A stretch of DNA of 64,000 nt from JAWXUE01 sp044432925 (GTDB lineage: Bacteria; Bacillota_I; Bacilli_A; Acholeplasmatales; Anaeroplasmataceae), in assembly GCA_044432925.1 (NCBI GenBank), contig JAWXUE010000001.1, positions 1 through 64,000 on the forward strand, written 5' to 3'. The translations under genes were made by a program, and so were the position numbers. Positions within the stretch are counted from its first letter, which is position 1. The number at the start of each line of letters is the position of its first letter. Shown piece by piece: positions 34,526 to 43,943 of this stretch. Under the pieces are notes generated by a model. The model had not been told where the DNA came from, made no database searches, and saw only the letters and a program-made list of their open reading frames with translations.

Positions 34526-36421
34526 ATGAAAATTACATTCCCAGATGGAAACTTTAAAGAATTTGATACAGAAATGAAAGTAGTAGATATTGCTCAAGCA
34601 ATATCACCTTCATTAAAAAAGAAATGTGTAGCAGCAGTAGTAGATGAATTATTAGTGGATTTAGAATATGTAATTCAAAAAGATTCTAAATTAAAATTAA
34701 TAACTAATGATACTAAAGAAGCATTTGAAATATTAAACCATACAACAGCTCATTTATTAGCATTTGCTGTATCTAAATTATATCCTCATGCTCAAATGTC
34801 TATAGGACCTGCTATTGAAGAAGGATTCTATTATGACTTTGATTTAGGAGAAACTAAATTAGTAGAAGCAGATTTAATTGCTATAGAAAAGAAAATGATG
34901 GAGTTATCTAAAAAAGATTTCCCTATAACTAAAGAAGTAGTTAATAAAGATGTTGCATTAAATACTTTTAAATCAGATTTTTATAAATCAGATATTATAA
35001 GTAGTATCCCATCAAATGTTGTAACAATTTATTCTATGGATGATTATGCTGAGGCTTGTCGTGGTCCTCATTTAGCATCAACTAATAAAGTAAGATTTTT
35101 TAAATTATTAAATTTAGCAGGAGCATATTTTAGAGGAGATTCTAAAAATAAAATGTTAACAAGAATTTATGGTACATCTTGGTTTACTGAAGAAGCCTTA
35201 AAAACTCATTTAGAAAACTTAGAACAAAGAAAATTAAGAGACCATAGAAGAATTGGTAAAGAACAAGAATTATTTATGTTATCTGAATATGGACAAGGAT
35301 TACCATTTTGGTTACCAAATGGTATGGCATTAAGAAATGCTTTAATAGAATACTGGACTAAATTACATGTAAAAAATGGATATGATTTTGTTCAAACACC
35401 TATTATGTTAAATCAATCATTATGGGAAACATCAGGTCACTGGCAAAACTATAGAGATAATATGTATACAACAGAAGTTGATGATACATTATTTGCTGTC
35501 AAACCTATGAACTGTCCAGGTGGTATGTTAATATATAAAAATAAAATAAGATCATATAGAGACTTCCCTTTAAGATTAGCAGAATTAGGATTAGTACATA
35601 GACATGAAGCTAGTGGAGCTTTAAATGGATTATTTAGAGTAAGAACATTTACTCAAGATGATGCTCATGTATTTATGACAATGAAACAAATAGAAAATGA
35701 AGTAGCAAATATAATTAAATTATACAAAACAGTTTATGAACAATTTAATCTTCCTTTCCATATCGAATTATCAACAAGACCAGAAGAAAAATATATTGGT
35801 GATAAAAAGACTTGGGATATAAGTGAAAAAGCATTAGCTAAAGCTTGTAAGAAAGCAGGGTTTGATTTCATAATTAATGAAGGTGATGGAGCATTCTATG
35901 GTCCTAAATTAGACTTCAAATTAAAAGATTCTATGAATAGAATTTGGCAATGTGGAACAATCCAATTAGATATGAACTTACCAGAAAGATTTGATTTAGT
36001 ATACGTTGCTGAAGATGGTTCTAAACAAAGACCAGTAATGGTACATAGAGCATTATTAGGCTCAATAGAGCGATTTATCGGAGTTTTAACTGAACATTAC
36101 GCGGGAGCATTCCCAACATGGTTAGCACCAATACAAGTAAGATTAATACCTGTAAATGCTGTACATCATAAATACTGTGAAAAAGTTAAAAAAGAATTAT
36201 TAAAACATGATATAAGAGTAGAAATAGATTATAGAGAAGAAAAATTAGGATATAAAGTAAGAGAATCTCAAATTAAGAAAATTCCATTTGGAATCGTTGT
36301 TGGGGATAACGAAGTAAATGATAAAACAATTACTTATAGAAAACATAAAGAAACAGATACAACAACTTCTTCTTTAAAAGAATTTATAAAAGAAATAAAA
36401 TCAACATACCCTAAATATTAA
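34526..36421 (+). CDS. thrS: Threonyl-tRNA synthetase
   Basis: ThrS charges tRNA-Thr. The 631-residue chain has the TGS domain (1-60), the editing domain with HTTAHLLAFAVSKLYPHA and CRGPHL, and the class II core. MNCPGG carries the zinc-binding Cys, RHEASGALNGLFRVRTFTQDDAHVF covers motif 2, GTIQLDMNLPERF follows, and HRALLGSIERF is motif 3. The anticodon-binding domain ends the protein. AAAGGAGAAAATAAAA precedes the ATG. Control by the T-box leader in front is direct sequence evidence for regulation by threonine supply. Confidence 0.98.
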   Translation: MKITFPDGNFKEFDTEMKVVDIAQAISPSLKKKCVAAVVDELLVDLEYVIQKDSKLKLITNDTKEAFEILNHTTAHLLAFAVSKLYPHAQMSIGPAIEEGFYYDFDLGETKLVEADLIAIEKKMMELSKKDFPITKEVVNKDVALNTFKSDFYKSDIISSIPSNVVTIYSMDDYAEACRGPHLASTNKVRFFKLLNLAGAYFRGDSKNKMLTRIYGTSWFTEEALKTHLENLEQRKLRDHRRIGKEQELFMLSEYGQGLPFWLPNGMALRNALIEYWTKLHVKNGYDFVQTPIMLNQSLWETSGHWQNYRDNMYTTEVDDTLFAVKPMNCPGGMLIYKNKIRSYRDFPLRLAELGLVHRHEASGALNGLFRVRTFTQDDAHVFMTMKQIENEVANIIKLYKTVYEQFNLPFHIELSTRPEEKYIGDKKTWDISEKALAKACKKAGFDFIINEGDGAFYGPKLDFKLKDSMNRIWQCGTIQLDMNLPERFDLVYVAEDGSKQRPVMVHRALLGSIERFIGVLTEHYAGAFPTWLAPIQVRLIPVNAVHHKYCEKVKKELLKHDIRVEIDYREEKLGYKVRESQIKKIPFGIVVGDNEVNDKTITYRKHKETDTTTSSLKEFIKEIKSTYPKY

Positions 36422-36432
36422 TTATTAAGAAA

Positions 36433-36469
36433 ATATGCAAATTTGGAATTGAACTCCAAATTTGCATAT
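36433..36469. repeat. Perfect inverted repeat lying over a promoter
   Basis: Two 15-base arms (36433-36447 and 36455-36469) surround a 7-base loop that contains the -35 of the next gene, and the right arm fills the spacer to the -10. No T run follows on the + strand, so a plain terminator for thrS is less likely than an operator. Confidence 0.7.
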
Positions 36470-36477
36470 GTTATAAT
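36449..36477 (+). promoter_or_regulatory. Promoter of the AAA_14/DUF4143 ATPase gene
   Basis: TTGAAC at 36449-36454 and TATAAT at 36472-36477 with a 17-base spacer. The elements are interlaced with the inverted repeat at 36433-36469. Confidence 0.6.
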
Positions 36478-36497
36478 GTAAGAGGTAGGTGATAATA

Positions 36498-37730
36498 ATG
36501 TATATAAATAGAACAATTAAAGATGAAGTTTTTAAAAGAATAAAAAATAGACCAATAACTTTAATAACAGGAGCTAGACAAGTAGGTAAATCTACTTTAT
36601 GTCAAGAAATAGTTAAAGAGTTAGGATTTAAATATGTTACTTTAGATAATTTAACTAATAGAGAACAAGCTATGAATGATCCTCAAATGTTTTTAAAGAT
36701 TAATAAATGGCCTTTGATTATTGATGAAGCACAATATGCACCTAAGTTATTTGATGTTATTGAAGAAATTGTTAATAATGAAAAATTTAATGGAAATAAT
36801 AATTATTCGATGTTTGTATTAACAGGATCTCAAAGTTATAATTTAATGAGTCAAGTTACTCAATCTATGGCTGGTAGAGTTTCAATATTAAATATGCCAC
36901 CACTTAGTATGAGTGAAATAAATAATAAAGAAGAAAATCATTTTACTGGAAATGTTGATGATATTATTAATAGAGTATCTAATTATAATATTGATGTTGA
37001 TCACTTATATGAAAGAATAATTAAGGGGTTTTATCCTGAATTATATTCTAATGAAAATTTAGATTATGAATTATTTTATTCAGATTATGTACAAAGTTAT
37101 ATTGAACGCGATGTATCACAAATTCTTAATTTAAGTAATAAATATAAATTTAAAAATTTTATGGAAGTATTAGCATCACTTACAGGGTGTGAATTGATTT
37201 ATGATAACATTGCTAAAATTATTGGTGTTGATGTTAAAACAATTCAAAGTTGGGTTAGTGTTTTAGTTAGTGGAGATATTATAACTTTAATACAACCATT
37301 TAATGAATTATCTGTTACTAAAAGAATTGTTAAAAGACAAAAAATATATTTTAATGATACAGGACTTGCTTGTTATTTAGCTAAATTAAATAATTCTCAA
37401 ACTTTAATGAGAAGTGCATTTTCTGGAAGATTTATTGAAACTTACATTGTAAATGAAATAATGAAATCTTATAAAAATAATGGGAAAAATGCAAACTTTT
37501 ATCATTATAGAGATAGTAATCAAAACGAAATAGATTTAATTGTTTTATATGAAGGTAAATTAACTTTAATCGAATGTAAAAGCGGAGTATCTTTTAATAA
37601 ATCTCATGTGAAAGCATTTAAATGCATAAAATCAAATTATGAAATAGCAACATCATATTTAATTTGTAATACTGATACAATATATAAAATTGATGAGAAT
37701 GTATATGCTATTCCGATAACAAGTATATAA
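36498..37730 (+). CDS. ATP-binding protein of the AAA_14/DUF4143 family
   Basis: This 410-residue protein has Walker A GARQVGKST near residue 23, Walker B PLIIDEAQ near 75, sensor TGSQSYNL, and the C-terminal DUF4143 part with a winged-helix-like stretch (IIGVDVKTIQSWVSVL). The end reads NQNEIDLIVLYEGKLTLIECKSG, the D...ExK pattern of the PD-(D/E)xK nuclease-like fold known in this family. The role of these stand-alone ATPases is not settled; they are frequent in accessory regions of gut bacteria and archaea. A GTG at 36489 is in frame, but GAGGTAGGTGAT is the binding site for ATG at 36498. It sits between thrS and mnmE, an unusual place. Confidence 0.85.
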   Translation: MYINRTIKDEVFKRIKNRPITLITGARQVGKSTLCQEIVKELGFKYVTLDNLTNREQAMNDPQMFLKINKWPLIIDEAQYAPKLFDVIEEIVNNEKFNGNNNYSMFVLTGSQSYNLMSQVTQSMAGRVSILNMPPLSMSEINNKEENHFTGNVDDIINRVSNYNIDVDHLYERIIKGFYPELYSNENLDYELFYSDYVQSYIERDVSQILNLSNKYKFKNFMEVLASLTGCELIYDNIAKIIGVDVKTIQSWVSVLVSGDIITLIQPFNELSVTKRIVKRQKIYFNDTGLACYLAKLNNSQTLMRSAFSGRFIETYIVNEIMKSYKNNGKNANFYHYRDSNQNEIDLIVLYEGKLTLIECKSGVSFNKSHVKAFKCIKSNYEIATSYLICNTDTIYKIDENVYAIPITSI

Positions 37731-37745
37731 GAAAGGAGTAAACTT

Positions 37746-39071
37746 ATGAACATAGCTGCAATATCAACACCTTACGGAGTAGGTGCTATATCAATAATAA
37801 GAGTTAGTGGACCTGATTCAATTAACTTAGTTAGTAATGTATTTACTAAAGATTTAACTAAAGTAGATAGCCATACTATTCATTATGGTTATATTAAAGA
37901 TAGGGATGTAATAGTAGATGAAGTAATGGTGAGTGTCATGAGAGCTCCTAGAACTTTTACTGCTGAAGATAGTGTAGAAATAAATTGTCATGGTGGATTA
38001 TATGTAACAAATAGAGTATTAGAAGTATTACTTAAAAATGGATTTAGATTAGCAATAGGTGGAGAGTTTACTCAAAGAGCATTCTTAAATGGGAGAATAG
38101 ACTTAACACAGGCTGAGGCTATAATGGATATTATATCTTCAGAAAATGAAAATTCATTACAAATTTCTAATAGAGCATTAAGAAAAGAAGTAACTGCTTT
38201 AATAGAAAACTTAAGAAGTGTCTTAGTAAATATAATGGCTAAAATTGAAGTGCATATAGATTATCCAGAATATGATGATGAAGTAGAGTTAACAAATGAA
38301 TTAGTAATACCTTTATTAAAAGATGTAATAACTAAATCACAAAATATATTAGATAGATCTAAAGTAGGTAAAACATTAGTTGCTGGGATTAAAACAGCAA
38401 TAGTAGGTAAACCTAATGTTGGTAAAAGTTCTTTATTAAATTTTTTATTAGATGAAGATAAAGCAATAGTATCTAACATCGCAGGTACTACTCGTGATAT
38501 AGTAGAAGGAAGTATTAATTTAAATAATATAACATTAAAATTAATAGATACTGCTGGTATTAGAAATAGTAATGATGATATCGAACAAATAGGTATAACT
38601 AAATCATATGAAGTATTGAATAATGCTGATTTAGTTATATTAGTATTAGATGCTTCTAATATTACTAAAGAAGATAATGAATTATTAGAAAAAACTAAAG
38701 ATTATCCTAGAGTAATAGTTGTAAATAAAAAAGATTTAAATAATAAAATCAAAATAAAAGAAGAACATATCTTAATTAGTGCTAAAAATAAAGAAGGTAT
38801 TTCTTTATTAGAAAGCAAAATATTAGAATTAACTAAATTAGATAATTTAAATAATACTGAGTTCTTAACTAATAGTAGACAAATAAGTTTATTATCTAAT
38901 TCATTAGATAGTTTAAATAGCGCATTAATAGCTGCTAATAATAATGTAGCAATAGATATGGTAGAAATAGATATAAAACAAGCATATGATATGCTAGGTG
39001 AAATAATAGGAGTAGTAAATAAAGATTCGTTATTAAACGAATTATTTAGTAAATTTTGTTTAGGGAAGTGA
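37746..39071 (+). CDS. mnmE: tRNA modification GTPase MnmE
   Basis: MnmE, with MnmG, makes the cmnm5 modification of U34 in several tRNAs. The folate-binding N-terminal domain starts with ISTPYGVGAISIIRVSGP, the G domain near residue 220 has GKPNVGKSSLLN, DTAGIR and NKKD, and the chain ends in FCLGK, the conserved C-terminal motif with the catalytic Cys. At 441 residues it is full length. AAGAAAGGAGTAAACTT precedes the ATG. It ends in TGA, which helps show that TGA is a stop in this organism. The next gene follows after five bases. Confidence 0.96.
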   Translation: MNIAAISTPYGVGAISIIRVSGPDSINLVSNVFTKDLTKVDSHTIHYGYIKDRDVIVDEVMVSVMRAPRTFTAEDSVEINCHGGLYVTNRVLEVLLKNGFRLAIGGEFTQRAFLNGRIDLTQAEAIMDIISSENENSLQISNRALRKEVTALIENLRSVLVNIMAKIEVHIDYPEYDDEVELTNELVIPLLKDVITKSQNILDRSKVGKTLVAGIKTAIVGKPNVGKSSLLNFLLDEDKAIVSNIAGTTRDIVEGSINLNNITLKLIDTAGIRNSNDDIEQIGITKSYEVLNNADLVILVLDASNITKEDNELLEKTKDYPRVIVVNKKDLNNKIKIKEEHILISAKNKEGISLLESKILELTKLDNLNNTEFLTNSRQISLLSNSLDSLNSALIAANNNVAIDMVEIDIKQAYDMLGEIIGVVNKDSLLNELFSKFCLGK

Positions 39072-39076
39072 TTTAA

Positions 39077-39598
39077 TTGAAATATATAATAGCATCAGAT
39101 ATTCATGGAAGTGCTTATTACATGAAAAAATTATCAAATATAATTAATGAACTACAAGTCGATAAACTTGTATTGTTAGGTGATATATTATATCATGGTC
39201 CTAGAAACCCATTACCAAAAGATTATAATCCGATGGAAGTAGTAGAAATGCTTACTGCTTTTAAAGATAAAATAATATGGATAAAAGGTAATTGTGATTC
39301 AGAAGTAGATGAAATGGTTTTAAATATGAAATCTATAAATGAAGGTATAATAAATATAAATAATAAAAACTTTTATTTAGCACATGGTCATAATGAAATA
39401 AATAATTTATCTAAAGGTGATTATTTAGTAACAGGTCATACTCATATAAATAAATATGAAGAGAAAAATGGAATTCATTATTTAAATCCAGGTAGTATAT
39501 CTTTACCAAAAGAAAATACAACCAATTCATTCATCTTAATAGAAGAAAATATAAAATGTTTAGATTTAGATTTAAATTTAATTTTTGAGGTGAAATAG
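39077..39598 (+). CDS. Metallophosphoesterase of the YfcE/MJ0936 family
   Basis: This 173-residue enzyme is a calcineurin-like phosphodiesterase. The metal ligands are in SDIHG (7-11), GDILYHGP, GNCDSE and GHTHI, in the order of the MJ0936/YfcE family, which cleaves artificial phosphodiesters; the natural substrate is unknown. The start codon is TTG at 39077, preceded by GGGAAGTGATTTAA, and no ATG is close enough to be used without losing the first strand. It lies between mnmE and a HAD gene, all on one transcript. Confidence 0.88.
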   Translation: MKYIIASDIHGSAYYMKKLSNIINELQVDKLVLLGDILYHGPRNPLPKDYNPMEVVEMLTAFKDKIIWIKGNCDSEVDEMVLNMKSINEGIININNKNFYLAHGHNEINNLSKGDYLVTGHTHINKYEEKNGIHYLNPGSISLPKENTTNSFILIEENIKCLDLDLNLIFEVK

Positions 39599-39599
39599 T

Positions 39600-40232
39600 A
39601 TGTATCAAGTAATATGCTTTGACTTAGATGGTACATTAGTAGATTCAATAACTGATATAGGTAATAGCATGAACATGGTATTACAACATCATAAATTACC
39701 TACACGTAGTTATGATGACTATAGAAACTTTATTGGTAATGGTTCAAGAAAATTAGTTGAAAGAGCTTCTGGATATTTTAAAGTAGACGAAATGCTTGAA
39801 CAATATAATAATTTGTATTATATAAATTCAACTAAAACAACTAAAGAATATGCTGATGTAACAAAAGTATTACTACATTTAAAAAGCCATTATAAGCTAG
39901 TTGTTATAACAAATAAACCGCACAATCTAGCCGTTAAAATAGTGTCACACTATTTTAAAGATATCTTTGATTTAGTAATAGGACAACAACCAGATGTACC
40001 AGCTAAACCAAGACCTGATATGATGGATATAGTAATAAGAAATTATAAACTTAGATCAAAAACAAAAATATTATATGTTGGAGATTCTGAGGTTGATCAT
40101 AACTTTGCTATAAATAGTAAAGTAGATCATTATATAGTAACACATGGTTATGGACAAGATGAGTTCATTTATGAATTAGATAAAAAATATAAAATAAATA
40201 ATTTAAAAGAAATATTAAATAAATTAAAGTAA
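39600..40232 (+). CDS. HAD family phosphatase (phosphoglycolate phosphatase-like)
   Basis: This 210-residue protein has the HAD motifs: FDLDGTLVDS at the start (nucleophile Asp and acid Asp), VVITNKPHNLA (motif II/III Thr and Lys) and YVGDSEVDH (motif IV). A helical cap lies between motifs I and II, as in Gph/PpaX. The substrate may be phosphoglycolate or pyrophosphate by homology, but no residue decides. Its ATG comes one base after the phosphodiesterase stop, with GAGGTGAAATAGT before it. Confidence 0.88.
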   Translation: MYQVICFDLDGTLVDSITDIGNSMNMVLQHHKLPTRSYDDYRNFIGNGSRKLVERASGYFKVDEMLEQYNNLYYINSTKTTKEYADVTKVLLHLKSHYKLVVITNKPHNLAVKIVSHYFKDIFDLVIGQQPDVPAKPRPDMMDIVIRNYKLRSKTKILYVGDSEVDHNFAINSKVDHYIVTHGYGQDEFIYELDKKYKINNLKEILNKLK

Positions 40233-40272
40233 AATAATCTTTTTTTGTAATCATTGTATTGAGGTGATTATA

Positions 40273-40725
40273 ATGAAAGGTTATTTTATTTTTTATATTA
40301 CATTAATTATTATAGTATTTTGCTTTATAACACTAGAAGAAGATTCAACTTCCTCTATCAATCGTACTAATACTATTACAGTTAATATTAGTGGTGCTGT
40401 AGATTTCCCAGATATATATGAGATGCCTAAGAATTGTATGTTAATAGAAGTTTATACTAGGGCATCTTTAAAATATAATGCGGTAGTAGATAGAACACTC
40501 CAATATACTACATTACAAGAAAATTGTACTATCGTTATTGAATATGGAATTATCAATATCAATACTGCTGACGCTGAGGAATTAGATGTACTTGATGGGG
40601 TAGGAGCATCAACAGCTTTAAAAATAATTGCTTATAGAGAAGTTTCTCCATTTAAAACTATTGAAGAGTTAGCTAATGTTTCATCAACAGCTTATAAAAA
40701 TAATTATGATAGAATTACCGTCTAG
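40273..40725 (+). CDS. comEA: Competence protein ComEA (DNA receptor)
   Basis: ComEA binds double-stranded DNA outside the membrane and hands it to the uptake channel. This 150-residue protein has one N-terminal membrane segment (about 3-18), a SLBB-like part (ITVNISGAVDFPDIYEMP) and a C-terminal helix-hairpin-helix domain (INTADAEELDVLDGVGASTALKIIAYRE). It is shorter than the Bacillus protein (about 205). A GTG at 40264 is in frame but GAGGTGATTATA is the binding site for ATG at 40273. The end overlaps comEC, the usual partner. Confidence 0.9.
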   Translation: MKGYFIFYITLIIIVFCFITLEEDSTSSINRTNTITVNISGAVDFPDIYEMPKNCMLIEVYTRASLKYNAVVDRTLQYTTLQENCTIVIEYGIININTADAEELDVLDGVGASTALKIIAYREVSPFKTIEELANVSSTAYKNNYDRITV

Positions 40726-42808
40726 TCAATTTCATTTTATTTTATTAAGTTTATTACTTTTTATCGCTACTTTAGTAAATATTTATTTTAGTATATTTTT
40801 TGGTTGTTACTTATTATATTTATACAAACATAAAACTTTGTTTATTTATTCTATAGCAATTATTGTTTTATGTTTTGTATCAATACAACTAACACCTAAA
40901 CAATTATCTAGTGAAAGTTTTTATGGTACTGTTGTTTTAATCGAAGAAAGTAATTATACAAACAAATTAACTTTAAAAGTAGATAATAATAATGTGATAG
41001 TATATTTGAAAAAAACTATTGATATTAATGTTGGAGATTATGGTTATTTTAATTGTAGTAAAAGTGAATTTTCATCATCTACTTATAATGGTAGTTTTGA
41101 TTATAATAAGTATTTATATGACTCTTATATAGATGGTGTATATTTTGCATCAGACTATACTTTTGTTGAAAATAAATTTACTTTATCAAAAGTTCACTAT
41201 AACATTAAAGAATATTTTGAAAATAACTTAAGCAATCAAACTTTAAAATATTCTTTAATGCTAATATTAGGAGTAGACTCTTTTGATGAGGCTGAGGAAG
41301 AGATAGTTTCTAACTTAGGTATAATGCATTTGTTTTGTATTAGTGGTATGCATATTAACTTTATTTTATTAATGGTAGGATTAATTTTAAAAAAGTTATA
41401 TATTAGTGATGATAAAATTGAGTTAATACAAGTTTTATTTGCGGTTATGTTATTAATTATAACTAACTTTCAAATTAGTGTTATTAGAGCTTTCTTAATG
41501 TTTTTAATTACATTTATTTGTAAGAAGAACAAATTAAAAGTAACTAGTCTTGATGTATTATGTGTTAGTGCAATTATTATATTAATAATTAGACCTAGAT
41601 ATTTTAATTTAATTTCTTTTAGGTTAACGTATTTAGTTACATTTATTTTAATTCTAACAAGTGATTTATATAAAAATAAAAGTATGATTAATACATTAGT
41701 AATGCAAAGTATTATTGCATTTTGTATTACTCTACCTATAATCATTAATATTAATTATGAAATTAATTTAATGACATTTGTTAATTCAACTTTTATTTCT
41801 ATTCCATTTAGTTATTGTATAATGCCACTAACATTTATTAGTGCTATATTTAAAACTAATTTTTTTAATTCTATATTTGTTTTATTTGATACATTGTTAT
41901 TTGATTTTAATAGAATAGATTTATTCATATTTAATGTTTCCAAATTAAATATGTTTAGTATAGCAATATATTATTTATTATTTTTTTTAATACTAAGAAG
42001 TATATATACCAAAAAACATTTAAATAAATTAATTACAACAATGATATTACTATTACTTGTTATATTAAATGTAACTAAATTAAACAATGAAACAAGAGTT
42101 ACATTTTTTGATGTTGGACAAGGTGATAGTAGTTTAATTACATTGCCATATAATCAAGGTAATATTTTAATTGATTGTTTTGGTGGAGTATCTAACTTCA
42201 TTAAAACAAGAGGGATAACTGATATTGATTACTTAATAATTACTCATGCTCACAATGATCATATGGGTGATTTAGAAATTGTTAAAGAAGAGTTTAATGT
42301 TAAAACAACTATTGGCTCACTACATGACCCAGATTCTATAGAACTAGGATTAGATAGATATGTAGAGGCTAATGATAGAATTATCATTAATGATTTTGTA
42401 ATAAACTTTATTGCTCCTTATGAATCACATAGTGATATTAATAGAGCTAGTTTAGTATTTACAATAGAGATTCATGATTATGTTTTTATGTACACAGGTG
42501 ATACAACAAAAGAAGTTGAAGAACAAATATTACATTTAGATTTAAAAAGCGATGTCTTAAAAGTTCCTCATCATGGAAGTAATACAAGTAGTAGTGTTGA
42601 ATTTGTGGAAGCAGTATATCCTACATATTCAATATTCTCTTATGGAGCAAGTAATTCATATGGTCTACCTAATAATGAAATTGTAAGTAGATATTATATG
42701 TCAGAAAACTATCATACTCCAATACATAAAACAATAGAATTTTATTATGTTACTGAATGGAAAATAAGAACTTATAATGAACCTACTAAAAAATATTTAT
42801 TTTTATAA
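40706..42808 (+). CDS. comEC: DNA uptake channel ComEC/Rec2
   Basis: ComEC carries single-stranded DNA through the membrane in natural transformation. The chain of about 700 residues has two or three N-terminal membrane segments, an OB-fold-like part (FYGTVVLIEESNYTNKLTLKV), the Competence membrane domain (about 160-440, with LGIMHLFCISGMHINFILL) and a C-terminal metallo-beta-lactamase domain (FFDVGQGDSSLI and THAHNDHMGD). The HxHxDH motif is intact. The start is uncertain: ATG at 40676 would overlap comEA by 50 bases and ATG at 40706 by 20; neither has a good binding site, so coupling to comEA is likely. Confidence 0.9.
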   Translation: MIELPSSQFHFILLSLLLFIATLVNIYFSIFFGCYLLYLYKHKTLFIYSIAIIVLCFVSIQLTPKQLSSESFYGTVVLIEESNYTNKLTLKVDNNNVIVYLKKTIDINVGDYGYFNCSKSEFSSSTYNGSFDYNKYLYDSYIDGVYFASDYTFVENKFTLSKVHYNIKEYFENNLSNQTLKYSLMLILGVDSFDEAEEEIVSNLGIMHLFCISGMHINFILLMVGLILKKLYISDDKIELIQVLFAVMLLIITNFQISVIRAFLMFLITFICKKNKLKVTSLDVLCVSAIIILIIRPRYFNLISFRLTYLVTFILILTSDLYKNKSMINTLVMQSIIAFCITLPIIININYEINLMTFVNSTFISIPFSYCIMPLTFISAIFKTNFFNSIFVLFDTLLFDFNRIDLFIFNVSKLNMFSIAIYYLLFFLILRSIYTKKHLNKLITTMILLLLVILNVTKLNNETRVTFFDVGQGDSSLITLPYNQGNILIDCFGGVSNFIKTRGITDIDYLIITHAHNDHMGDLEIVKEEFNVKTTIGSLHDPDSIELGLDRYVEANDRIIINDFVINFIAPYESHSDINRASLVFTIEIHDYVFMYTGDTTKEVEEQILHLDLKSDVLKVPHHGSNTSSSVEFVEAVYPTYSIFSYGASNSYGLPNNEIVSRYYMSENYHTPIHKTIEFYYVTEWKIRTYNEPTKKYLFL

Positions 42809-42867
42809 AATGCTTTAACAACAAGATTTTTTAATATTTCTTATAAAAAAGTCGAAATTAGTAACTA

Positions 42868-42896
42868 TTGATATATAAATATTAAAAATGTATAAT
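42868..42896 (+). promoter_or_regulatory. Promoter of the WGR-domain gene
   Basis: TTGATA at 42868-42873 and TATAAT at 42891-42896 with a 17-base spacer. The gene starts 25 bases further. Confidence 0.75.
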
Positions 42897-42920
42897 AATG
42901 TCATATAAGGAGATTATTTT

Positions 42921-43217
42921 ATGAAAAAAAATTTAATTTGTAAAGAAGGTACTTCAAATAAATTTTGGAATATCGAATGTGATGATATCAATATTAAAGT
43001 TCATTATGGATCTATAGGAACTAATGGAACATCATCTGTTAAACCAGGTAGCATAAAAGATGCTGAAAAATTATTAAATTCTAAAATCAAAAAAGGTTAT
43101 GTTGAATTAGATAATTCTAAAGAAACTTTCACTGAAGAATGTGGAGTTACATTTAAAGAAATAATTACTAGTCTATGGGATGATGTTGATGACTGGTATT
43201 TTACAAGAGGAGAATAA
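42921..43217 (+). CDS. Stand-alone WGR domain protein
   Basis: This 98-residue protein is little more than one WGR domain: KFWNIECDDINIKVHYGSIGTNG with the following KxG, and DAEKLLNSKIKKGYVELD as the closing helix and turn. The usual WGR triad is here VHYGSIG. In bacteria the WGR domain is mostly part of MolR-like proteins, joined to LRR or DUF4132 parts, and in eukaryotic PARPs it contacts DNA. Here it stands alone with a short tail containing WDDVDDWYF. AAGGAGATTATTTT precedes the ATG, and a second unknown gene follows two bases later. Confidence 0.82.
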   Translation: MKKNLICKEGTSNKFWNIECDDINIKVHYGSIGTNGTSSVKPGSIKDAEKLLNSKIKKGYVELDNSKETFTEECGVTFKEIITSLWDDVDDWYFTRGE

Positions 43218-43219
43218 GT

Positions 43220-43876
43220 ATGATAGAAATCAGATATGTTGATGATGAGTTTGTTGTAAAGGGTTCGATGTCTCTTGGATTTGCTGGAGTATATAAAAAT
43301 ACTCATTTTAATAATGGTGTAATTGAACTTAATATTGATTGGGATGAAGTTGTAGATAGTGTTGATGGAGTACAAAATAATTTTGATGATGAAGAATCAG
43401 CTAAAAAATATTTTGCTAAAGTTTTATCGCATTTTTATAATTTAATGGAAAAAAGAATTGAAGAAAATCCAACAATTTTTAATAATGATTTTCTTCATAT
43501 GGTATTACATGATTGTGAAGGATGTTATCTTCCTTTATGGGAGAATTCAAATTTAGTAGTTAAGAAATATTTAAAAGATGTAGATTTAGAAGATGAAAGT
43601 ATGTTAGAGAAAATATTTTATATTGATGGTATATCTGTAATTCTTAAAAAATATTATGATTCTGAACAAACTATAGATTTGTATGAATTGATTAAAAATG
43701 ATTTACCATGTTTTAATATTGATGCTTTTATAAAATCAGTTAAACCAGAAATATTGTCAATGTCTGAAAGAACACTATCTTTTCAGTGTGATGACAATTT
43801 AGATGAACCTTTACTTGTAGGGGCTTATGGTGATATCACAGCAAATACAAATATAGATGATTGGGATAATTTTTAA
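43220..43876 (+). CDS. Hypothetical protein paired with the WGR gene
   Basis: I do not recognise this 218-residue soluble, acidic protein. It begins with strands (IEIRYVDDEFVVKGSMSLGFAGVYKNTHFNNGVIELNIDWD), has helices in the middle, and ends with RTLSFQCDDNLDEPLLVGAYGDI. That end recalls the end of DUF2262/DUF6985-type proteins (SFEFxYDDxDLFxGHxIxVxG), a group often near WGR and toxin-immunity genes; this is a weak resemblance from memory. AGAGGAGAATAAGT precedes the ATG. The pair is between comEC and the cyclophilin gene. Confidence 0.6.
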   Translation: MIEIRYVDDEFVVKGSMSLGFAGVYKNTHFNNGVIELNIDWDEVVDSVDGVQNNFDDEESAKKYFAKVLSHFYNLMEKRIEENPTIFNNDFLHMVLHDCEGCYLPLWENSNLVVKKYLKDVDLEDESMLEKIFYIDGISVILKKYYDSEQTIDLYELIKNDLPCFNIDAFIKSVKPEILSMSERTLSFQCDDNLDEPLLVGAYGDITANTNIDDWDNF

Positions 43877-43943
43877 TCAATCTTTATCTTATAGTGGTTT
43901 TATGGTAAAATATAATCATAAAAAATAATGGAGGAATTATAAA

